Shown in pieces: positions 52,974 through 64,000 of a stretch of DNA of 64,000 bases. How positions within the stretch are numbered: the stretch's first letter is position 1; each line of letters starts with the position of its first letter. The position numbers and the translations under genes were made by a program. Source of the stretch: an uncultured Alphaproteobacteria bacterium (lineage in GTDB: Bacteria > Pseudomonadota > Alphaproteobacteria > HIMB59 > GCA-002718135); the NCBI GenBank assembly GCA_902602515.1, contig CACKRG010000003.1:150784-214783 (forward strand), given 5' to 3'. Under the pieces are notes generated by a model. That model was not told the DNA's origin and searched no databases. It saw only the letters and a list, made by a program, of their open reading frames with translations.

Positions 52974-55715
52974 CTAATGTGCTTGACCCCAATTATCACC
53001 AGAACCATAATCAACAACTAACGGAACTGAAAATTCTTTATATTTTAAATGTACTGACTCCATAATTGTTTTTACACTATTTACTAAATTATCATATTTT
53101 TTAATTTCAACTTCAAATATCAACTCATCATGTACTTGCAAAAGCATTTTTGCCTCAATATTTTTAAGATTTATTTCTTTATGAATTTGAATCATTGCTA
53201 ACTTAATAATATCTGCTGCGCTTCCTTGTATTGGAGCATTAATAGCTTGCCTTTCTGCAAAACCCCTAATAGCAAAATTTTTATCTACAATTCCCTTAAT
53301 GTTAATTTTTCTTTTGAAAATGGTTTCAACATATTGATTTGTCTTTGCAAAATCAATTTGATTATCCATATATTTCTTAATCTTTGGATATTTATTAAAG
53401 TACTCATTTATATAATTTTTTGCTTCTGTATTGGAAATATTAAGTTGCTTGCCCAAACCATATGGACTAATTCCATATAAAATTCCAAAATTAATTGCTT
53501 TTGCCTTTCTTCTATAGTCATTGTTTATTTGACTATCTTTCAAATTAAATATTTCTTTAGCAGTTGATGCATGAATATCTTCGTTATTTTTAAAAGACGT
53601 AATAAAATTTTTATCACCTGAAATTTCTGCAGCTAATCTTAGTTCTATTTGAGAATAATCAAAACTGACTAGTTTTTTGTCTTTTCCACTTATAAATGCT
53701 GTTCTAATTTTTTTTCCATTTTCAGTTCTAATTGGAATATTTTGAAGATTTGGATCTGTTGAGCTTAATCTGCCTGTTAAAGTATTAGCTAAACCAAATG
53801 ATGTATGTACTCTACTTTTGCCATCGGTTAATCTAAATAGAGCATCTGTATAAGTTGATTTAAGTTTTGTTAATTCCCTCCAATCAAGAACTAATTGAGC
53901 GATTTCAAATCCATCTGAAGCTAAATTATTTAAAGTGGAAGAATCAGTAGAATAAGTTCCTGATTTTGTTTTTTTTCCACCAGGTATTTTAAGACTAATA
54001 AACAATATTTCTCCTAATTGTTTAGGTGAGCCAATATTAAACTCTTGTTTAGATAGTTTATAAATATTTTTTTCAATTTTCTTACTCTCATTCTCAAATT
54101 CTGTACTTAAACTTGTTAAAAATTTTTTATTTACTTCAATACCATTTGCTTCAATTTTTGATAAAACTTCTACAAGAGGTAAATCTATATTTTGATAAAC
54201 AAAATTAGCCTTCTCTTTTATTAAACGAGGATAAAGATATTGAAAAAGTCTATATGTTAATAGAGAATCTTCAGCAGCATAATTTACTGCCTTATCAATT
54301 GTTACTTTATCAAATGTAATTTCATTTTTTCCCGTACCAACAACTTCCTTATACTTAATAGTTGTATGATTTAAGTGATTAAATGATAGATCATCTAAAT
54401 TGTGCTTATAAATTCCATTATCAATTGAGTAGGAAATTAACATTGTATCTGCAATTGAATTAAAAGTTACTCCATACTTATTTAAAATTCTAATATCATA
54501 TTTTATATTTTGACCAATTTTCAAGATTGATTCACTTTCACAAATTTTATTAATGTGATTAATTACATATTTTTCATCTAGCTGATTATCAATTTTGTTA
54601 AATCCATCTGGAGTAGTATGGTTTATTGGAATATAATAAGAGATATTTTCATTGTAACAAAGTGATATCCCAACTAATTCAGCTTTTTCTATATTTAGTG
54701 AGTTAGTTTCAGTATCAATTGCACATATGCCATTCTTTTCGATTTCTTTTAAAATTTTTTCAAAATTATTCTTTGAATTAATAAGTATATACTTTGGCTC
54801 TGTTTCTTTTTTTAAAATGTTATCGTCACTAGTAAAAGATATAAAAGAATTAGATTTTAATCTTTCAGATGTTGACCTAAATCCCTGCTCTTTAAGAAAT
54901 TTAAATATGTTATTATTTTCTTTTTTTAATTCATTATAGGTTTTTATATTTTTAATACTTTCAGGTATTTTGACATCATTTTTTAGTGTTACAAGTTCTA
55001 AACTTAGTCTGATATTATTTTCTGCTTCTATTAAAATATTTCTTCTTTTTTCTTGTTTAATTTTATCGAGATTTTTAATTAGACCATCAATATCATTAAA
55101 TTCATTAATTAAATGCGATGCTGTCTTAGGGCCAATACCAGGAGCACCTGGAATGTTATCTACTTTATCTCCTGTTAAAGCTTGAATATAAATAACTTTA
55201 TCTGGTTGTACTCCAAATTTTTCTTTAACATCTTTAACTTCTATTTTTTTATTTTTCATTGGATCAAGCATTGTCACATTATTACTAACAAGCTGCATTA
55301 AATCTTTATCTGATGAAACTATTATAGTCTCAATTTTATCTTTTTGTGCTAAGTTAACATATGTAGCTATTAAATCATCAGCTTCAAATCCTTCTATTTC
55401 TAATTGTGGTATGTTAAAACTTTTAACGCACTCTCTGATTAAAGGAAATTGTGGTATTAAGTCATCAGGAGCCTCTCCTCTATTTGCTTTATATTCTGGA
55501 TAAATTTTATTTCTAAAATTTTCTCTTGCAGCATCAAATATCACTATCATTTTATCAGCGCTGTAATCTTCTATTAACTTTACAAGCATATTTGTAAATC
55601 CAAAAACAGCATTAATTGGAATTCCATCTGCACGATACATAGGTGGTAATCCATAATATGCCCTAAATATATAGGCAGAACCATCAACTAATACTAATCT
55701 ACTCTTTTTATTCAT
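52974..55715 (-). CDS. polA: DNA polymerase I (5'-3' exo, 3'-5' exo and polymerase domains)
   Basis: DGSAYIFRAYYGLPPMYRADG; CAIDTETNSL; SFDYSQIELRLAAEIS; LLQVHDELIFEV. Confidence 0.98.
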   Translation of the reverse strand: MNKKSRLVLVDGSAYIFRAYYGLPPMYRADGIPINAVFGFTNMLVKLIEDYSADKMIVIFDAARENFRNKIYPEYKANRGEAPDDLIPQFPLIRECVKSFNIPQLEIEGFEADDLIATYVNLAQKDKIETIIVSSDKDLMQLVSNNVTMLDPMKNKKIEVKDVKEKFGVQPDKVIYIQALTGDKVDNIPGAPGIGPKTASHLINEFNDIDGLIKNLDKIKQEKRRNILIEAENNIRLSLELVTLKNDVKIPESIKNIKTYNELKKENNNIFKFLKEQGFRSTSERLKSNSFISFTSDDNILKKETEPKYILINSKNNFEKILKEIEKNGICAIDTETNSLNIEKAELVGISLCYNENISYYIPINHTTPDGFNKIDNQLDEKYVINHINKICESESILKIGQNIKYDIRILNKYGVTFNSIADTMLISYSIDNGIYKHNLDDLSFNHLNHTTIKYKEVVGTGKNEITFDKVTIDKAVNYAAEDSLLTYRLFQYLYPRLIKEKANFVYQNIDLPLVEVLSKIEANGIEVNKKFLTSLSTEFENESKKIEKNIYKLSKQEFNIGSPKQLGEILFISLKIPGGKKTKSGTYSTDSSTLNNLASDGFEIAQLVLDWRELTKLKSTYTDALFRLTDGKSRVHTSFGLANTLTGRLSSTDPNLQNIPIRTENGKKIRTAFISGKDKKLVSFDYSQIELRLAAEISGDKNFITSFKNNEDIHASTAKEIFNLKDSQINNDYRRKAKAINFGILYGISPYGLGKQLNISNTEAKNYINEYFNKYPKIKKYMDNQIDFAKTNQYVETIFKRKINIKGIVDKNFAIRGFAERQAINAPIQGSAADIIKLAMIQIHKEINLKNIEAKMLLQVHDELIFEVEIKKYDNLVNSVKTIMESVHLKYKEFSVPLVVDYGSGDNWGQAH

Positions 55716-55746
55716 TGTAAATTTAAATATATAAGATTCTAGATTA

Positions 55747-56676
55747 ATGTCAGACTATAAATATTCAATAGAAGCAAAAAATGTAAATAAAATTTATATT
55801 AAAAATTCAAAAAAAATTAATGCATTAATTGAGTTTGATATACAAATTAAGAGAGGAAGTATTCATGGATTATTAGGCCCTAACGGGGCGGGTAAATCAA
55901 CTTTCATCAATATACTTGGAGGTTTGGTTAAGAAAAATACAGGAAAAGTTAGCATTTGTGGAATTGATATAGATAAAAATTCAAAACAAAGTAAGTTTAA
56001 AATTGGAATAGTTCCTCAGGAACTTAATATCGATCCATTTTTTTCACCAGTAGAGCTACTGGAACTACAAGCAGGACTCTATGGAATTCCAAAAAATAAA
56101 AGAAAAACTGAAGAGATTTTAGAAAATCTTAAATTGACAGAACAACGAAACGCATATGCTAGAACTCTCTCTGGTGGAATGAGAAGAAGATTGTTAATTG
56201 CAAAAGCATTAGTTCATAGCCCTGAAATGTTAATTTTAGATGAACCAACAGCAGGTGTTGATATAGATATAAGAGCTTCAGTGTGGAATTATATACGTAA
56301 AATCAATAAATTAGGAACAACAATCTGTCTTACTACGCATTATTTAGAAGAAGCTGAAAACTTATGTGATTCAATTACAATTATTAATTTTGGAAAAAAA
56401 ATAAAAGAAGACACCAAAGAAAATTTACTAAATATTATTTCAAATAAAACAGTATCTTTTACAATAAATAATGATTTTATTATACCAAATGATTTACAAA
56501 AGTTTGATCCAATAAAGGAAAACTTAAAATTAACACTTAAATATGATAAAAATAGAACTAATCTTAGAGAAATAATAGATATATTAAATAAATCAAAAAT
56601 AAACTTTAAAGAAATAAACACTTTTGAAAGTGATTTAGAGGATGTTTTTTTAAAACTAGTAAAAATTGATGACTAA
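55747..56676 (+). CDS. ABC-2-type transporter ATP-binding protein
   Basis: GLLGPNGAGKSTFINILGGLVKKNTGKV; LSGGMRRRLLIAKALVHSPEMLILDEPTAGVD. Confidence 0.93.
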   Translation: MSDYKYSIEAKNVNKIYIKNSKKINALIEFDIQIKRGSIHGLLGPNGAGKSTFINILGGLVKKNTGKVSICGIDIDKNSKQSKFKIGIVPQELNIDPFFSPVELLELQAGLYGIPKNKRKTEEILENLKLTEQRNAYARTLSGGMRRRLLIAKALVHSPEMLILDEPTAGVDIDIRASVWNYIRKINKLGTTICLTTHYLEEAENLCDSITIINFGKKIKEDTKENLLNIISNKTVSFTINNDFIIPNDLQKFDPIKENLKLTLKYDKNRTNLREIIDILNKSKINFKEINTFESDLEDVFLKLVKIDD

Positions 56677-57991
56677 TTATATTAAAATCTTTTTTATATA
56701 TTTACTTATCCTCTTGCCAGTTACATTAATAACTGGTCCAGCTATTCCAGATATGACTATAACTTTTGGAGGTATTTTTGGATTATTAATAATAATGCTT
56801 CAACAAAAAGAATTAGATTTAAAAAAAAATCGATTAATCCAAATATCACTATTATTTTGGTTAAGTTTAATTTTTATAAGTTTCTTTTCTATTAATCAAA
56901 TAAAGTCATTTCAAGATTCAATTATTTATTTAAGATATCTTTTAATTCCAGTATGTTGTTATTATATTTTTTTTAAAGAAAATAAATTTTTTAATCAGCT
57001 TTTATTAGTTATATTTATTTCAGTAACTTTTGTTTCAATAGACACTTTATTTCAATTTTTTAATTACACATCGAAAGATGGTTTTGGAACAGATTTGTTA
57101 GGTTTTAAGTCAGATTGGTATGGTAGGCTGACTGGTCCTTTTGGAGAAGAATTAGTACCTGGTGCTTATGCATCTAAATTTGGTTTAATAGGATATGTTT
57201 TTCTTTTAAAGAATAAATTTTTTAAAAATAAAATTTTTATTCAATCAATTTATTTATCTAGTATTTTGATAGTATGTTTTGCATCAGGTGAAAGAATGTC
57301 TTTTGCAACATATTTACTCGGTTTAATTATATTATTGTTTTTCTTAAATAAAAATAGAATTGTTGTTTTACAATCATTAGTTATTGCAATTATATCAATA
57401 TTCTTAATTTATAAATTTCATCCATTTTATAATGATTTTAATGTAATTGAGTCAAATGAACACCATCAAGGCTTAAAAATTGAAAAATACTATCAATGTG
57501 AAGATGATATAGACAAAGAATGTAAAAAAATTGTAAATTTACAGCCAAATATTTTTAAAATTTTACAAAACTTTTCATCTTCTGCATATGGTGAAATATA
57601 TTTATTATCACTAAAAATGTTTAAAGATAATCCAATTACAGGAATTGGAATAAGTAATTTTAAATTTTTATGCGAAAATGAAGATAAATATAATAAAATG
57701 ATGCAAAATTATGGATGTGCTTCACATCCACATAATACTTATATACAGTGGTTAGCAGAAGGTGGATTAATAGTTTTTATTAGTTTTATTTTATATTTAT
57801 ACTTTATTTATAAATTTATAAAAAATAATGACGGTGATAATACATCTAAAATCATATCTATAGTTTTATTAGTAATTTTATTTTGGCCAATTATGTCTAC
57901 TGGAAGCCTTATTAAAAATTGGTATGGTATATCGGTTTACTTTATAATAGGTATTAGCTTATGTTTAAGCAGGGCTAAAATAAATAATTAA
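56666..57991 (+). CDS. O-antigen ligase/polymerase-like (Wzy_C family) membrane protein; likely start ATG at 56669
   Basis: Polytopic; GRLTGPFGEELVPGAYASKFG; ITGIGISNFKFLCEN; ASHPHNTYIQWLAEGG. Confidence 0.85.
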   Translation: MMTNYIKIFFIYLLILLPVTLITGPAIPDMTITFGGIFGLLIIMLQQKELDLKKNRLIQISLLFWLSLIFISFFSINQIKSFQDSIIYLRYLLIPVCCYYIFFKENKFFNQLLLVIFISVTFVSIDTLFQFFNYTSKDGFGTDLLGFKSDWYGRLTGPFGEELVPGAYASKFGLIGYVFLLKNKFFKNKIFIQSIYLSSILIVCFASGERMSFATYLLGLIILLFFLNKNRIVVLQSLVIAIISIFLIYKFHPFYNDFNVIESNEHHQGLKIEKYYQCEDDIDKECKKIVNLQPNIFKILQNFSSSAYGEIYLLSLKMFKDNPITGIGISNFKFLCENEDKYNKMMQNYGCASHPHNTYIQWLAEGGLIVFISFILYLYFIYKFIKNNDGDNTSKIISIVLLVILFWPIMSTGSLIKNWYGISVYFIIGISLCLSRAKINN

Positions 57992-59006
57992 ATCTTGATA
58001 TATGAAAACGTTTTTTTATATACCTTGCTAAAAGAATACCCATAATAAAAAAAATTAGTACTGAAAGTGAAGTTCCATTACCACTTCCAAAAAAAGAGCC
58101 CAAATATATAAACAAAAAGATTATTGAAGATGAAATTATTTTATATTGAAGGCCTAGAAAAGAACCTATTATAAGAAATGAAATAATAAATAGTGTATTA
58201 CCTAAACCCATTCCAAAATATGAACCTACATATGCCATATATAAAGAGGTAAATATTATGGATATATTAGTTGAACGATCATTATCAAAAAATCTGGCCT
58301 TTAATAGATAATAAAAAGATTTAATGCCGTCAATCCAGGTAATCTTTTTACCTTGCGATTTGGTTCTAAAATAATAAGACACACCATATTCGTATATAAA
58401 AAATTTGTTTCTAACTATTTGAGATGCTAAATCAATTTCTATCCCAAAATCGTTAACCGTTAAATTAATTTTATCTACCACACTACGATGTAATATTTTT
58501 AAACCGCAATGCACATCACTTAAAGATTGTGAGAAAAAAATATTAAATATAAAAGAATTTATCTTACCAACTAATGTATTTACAAAATAATTATTTTTCT
58601 TTAATTTGCCTGATAAGTATCTACTACCAAAAATACATTTTATAATATTATTATTTTTTATTATTTGATACATCTCATTTGCATCTTCAATATCCAATTC
58701 TAAATCTGCATCTTGTAATAGTATATATTCACCAGATGAATTATTAATTCCAACTTGTATTGCTTTTCCTTTACCAGAATTTTTTTCTAAACTTACTATC
58801 TTTAGGTTAAAATTGTAATTACTATTTTTTTCGAATGAAGCTAAAATCTCTGCGGAACTATCTGTTGAGCCATCATCAACAAAAATTAGTTCGATAGATT
58901 TATTATTAAAAAATTTTATGATTTGATTAAAGAGAGTTTTTAAATATTGATCTTCATTATATACTGGAATAATAATTGATAGATTTATTTTATTCTCTTG
59001 GGGCAT
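57975..59006 (-). CDS. Glycosyltransferase family 2 (polyprenyl-phosphate sugar transferase-like) with C-terminal TM helices
   Basis: LSIIIPVYNEDQYL; FVDDGSTDSS; LQDADLE; DVHCGLKI. Confidence 0.85.
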   Translation of the reverse strand: MPQENKINLSIIIPVYNEDQYLKTLFNQIIKFFNNKSIELIFVDDGSTDSSAEILASFEKNSNYNFNLKIVSLEKNSGKGKAIQVGINNSSGEYILLQDADLELDIEDANEMYQIIKNNNIIKCIFGSRYLSGKLKKNNYFVNTLVGKINSFIFNIFFSQSLSDVHCGLKILHRSVVDKINLTVNDFGIEIDLASQIVRNKFFIYEYGVSYYFRTKSQGKKITWIDGIKSFYYLLKARFFDNDRSTNISIIFTSLYMAYVGSYFGMGLGNTLFIISFLIIGSFLGLQYKIISSSIIFLFIYLGSFFGSGNGTSLSVLIFFIMGILLARYIKKRFHISRFNYLF

Positions 59007-59517
59007 GCTTATTTAGAATTCTCTGTAGTGTTCTTCTGTGCATGCGAAGTCTTCTAGCGGTTTCAGAAACATTTCGATTACACTGTATAAACACTCTTTG
59101 GATATGTTCCCATCTAATTCTATCAGCCGTCATAGGATTATCTGGTGGTGGTGGAAGAATTTCTTTAGAATTTGTCAATGCATCATAAATTTGATCAATT
59201 TCTGCTGGTTTTGGTAAATAATCAACAGCACCAGACTTTATAGCGGCAACTGCTGTTGCAATATTCCCATAACCAGTAAGTAATAAAGACTTAGTTTTTG
59301 GACTTATTTTTTGCATTTCCTTGATTAATTCTAAACCTGATCCATCCTCTAATCTCATATCAACTATAGCGTAATCATATTGGTTTTCATTTACTTTATT
59401 TAAAGATTCTTTGAAACTGAATGATGATTCAACATCAAAACCTTTTTTTTCCATAGAACGAGTTAATCTTTCTCTAAATGGAAGATCGTCGTCAACAATA
59501 AGTAATTTCATATTCAT
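58990..59517 (-). CDS. regA: Response regulator, RegA/PrrA/ActR family
   Basis: LLIVDDDLPFRERLTRSMEKKGF; LLTGYGNIATAVAAIKSGAVDYLPKPA; C-terminal HTH ARRLRMHRRTLQRILNKHAPRE. Confidence 0.95.
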   Translation of the reverse strand: MNMKLLIVDDDLPFRERLTRSMEKKGFDVESSFSFKESLNKVNENQYDYAIVDMRLEDGSGLELIKEMQKISPKTKSLLLTGYGNIATAVAAIKSGAVDYLPKPAEIDQIYDALTNSKEILPPPPDNPMTADRIRWEHIQRVFIQCNRNVSETARRLRMHRRTLQRILNKHAPRE

Positions 59518-60743
59518 ATACTTAAGATAGAGTTTTCAAAATGTATTTCAACAACAGCGTTATTATCTTTTGAATTATAAAATTTTATTTTTCCACCCAT
59601 ATTTTCAATTAAATTTTTTGAAATAAATATTCCTAGACCCATTCCCTCATTATTTTTTGATACATAAGGCTCTCCAAGTTTATCAAATATTTCTTTAGAA
59701 AAACCAAGCCCATCATCAGAAATTTTTATTAAAACACTATTCTCCAAATATTCAATTTGACAATTTACATTTCTTTTTGCATATAAAATTGCATTTTGAA
59801 TAATATTACCTAATGCATACATCATCTCATCTTTAAATATAATCTCAGGTTCTTCATCTTTAATATTCCTAGTAATTTTTAAATTTTTATTTTTGTTGAA
59901 TTTATCAAAATTAATTTTAATTAAGTCTGAAATTTTTACCTTTTCTAAAAATTTATCTTTAAGTTTTAATGGGTTTTGAGACAATTTTTGTAATATTTCT
60001 TTACATCTATCAGCTTGTGATTTTAATAATATTATATCTTTTAGAATTGTCTCATTTTTAATAAGATCTTTATCTTTAATTAAATCATTCAAAACTAAAA
60101 AAATTGTATTTAATGGCGTTCCTAATTCATGAGCTGCTGCTGCACTTAATGATCCTACTTCAGTAATTTTTTTTTGATTCAGTATTTGAAGTTTTGAAAC
60201 AGATAATGCATTAGAAATTTTACGTGAAGAACTAGCAAAAAGGTAGGCATAAATTGCAATAAAAACCACTGTTGTAATTAAAGATACTACTAAACCAAAA
60301 TTATATATTTCAGGTAATATAAATTCATTTCCAAGTTTAAGTGGTATAAAGAAAAAATTTAAAACTATTATAATAATTATTGATATTGAAGACAAAATTA
60401 CAGTAAGTAAAGCTGGCAAGTATGATGCTGATGTAATTACAGGTGCTAAAATTAAAATTGAAAAAGGATTTACAATGCCTCCAGTAAGAAAGAGTAAAAT
60501 GCCAAGTTGCAAAGTATCAAATAATAAATATGAGAATGCTTTTATATTACTAATTGATTTATTTTTTCTTTCTTCAAGATAAGAGTAAAAATTTATAGCT
60601 ACTGAAAATAAAATTATAATTAAAGCTTCAAAAAATGGTATTTTAATATTTAATATAAAAGAAGCAAACAGAATTGCTATTAGTTGACCAAAAATTGCTA
60701 TCCATCTAATCTTTATTAAATTGCCAAGTAGAATTGTATTCAT
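59514..60743 (-). CDS. regB: Redox sensor histidine kinase, RegB/PrrB/ActS family
   Basis: GGIVNPF membrane-loop motif; AAHELGTPLNTIFLVL H-box; SQADRCKEIL with Cys; GMGLGIFISKNLIENMGG. Confidence 0.95.
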   Translation of the reverse strand: MNTILLGNLIKIRWIAIFGQLIAILFASFILNIKIPFFEALIIILFSVAINFYSYLEERKNKSISNIKAFSYLLFDTLQLGILLFLTGGIVNPFSILILAPVITSASYLPALLTVILSSISIIIIIVLNFFFIPLKLGNEFILPEIYNFGLVVSLITTVVFIAIYAYLFASSSRKISNALSVSKLQILNQKKITEVGSLSAAAAHELGTPLNTIFLVLNDLIKDKDLIKNETILKDIILLKSQADRCKEILQKLSQNPLKLKDKFLEKVKISDLIKINFDKFNKNKNLKITRNIKDEEPEIIFKDEMMYALGNIIQNAILYAKRNVNCQIEYLENSVLIKISDDGLGFSKEIFDKLGEPYVSKNNEGMGLGIFISKNLIENMGGKIKFYNSKDNNAVVEIHFENSILSI

Positions 60744-60749
60744 TAAGAT

Positions 60750-64000
<3,251 letters not shown>

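Overview
This 64 kb, AT-rich window is chromosomal DNA that is almost entirely coding. Family-level recognition places it in an alphaproteobacterium, probably a streamlined (marine-type) lineage; that placement is inference. From left to right it carries: a 3' hisN-like fragment; a yejABEF-type peptide ABC transporter; a TPR-methyltransferase; an SGNH hydrolase; a small accessory pocket at a tRNA-Ser(GGA) gene; lepA-pheT-pheS-rplT-rpmI-infC (minus strand); three glycosyltransferases; gltB/gltD; rnd-kdsD-lptCAB-aroA-cmk-rpsA-ihfB-pyrF-trpFBA-accD-folC (plus strand); trxA; murU-amgK-tsaE-metK-ahcY-chvG-chvI (minus strand); nrdA-nrdB-grx; polA; an orphan ABC ATPase with an O-antigen-ligase-like protein; and a GT2-regA-regB-gyrB-recF cluster. 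The three strongest observations are: (1) two degenerate tRNA-Ser copies lying in direct orientation beyond the 3' end of an intact tRNA-Ser and bracketing a single methyltransferase gene, which looks like an eroded tRNA-targeted integration site; (2) a 42-aa ArfA-like ribosome-rescue ORF directly after polA that is missing from the supplied ORF track; (3) a strong candidate NrdR box pair at a promoter upstream of nrdAB-grx. Several junctions also lack genes I expect there from other Alphaproteobacteria (hprK/PTS, rpoN-hpf-ptsN, addAB). No CRISPR array, intact mobile element or rRNA was found, and I see no clear wholly novel system. Everything here was read by eye, with no database searches.
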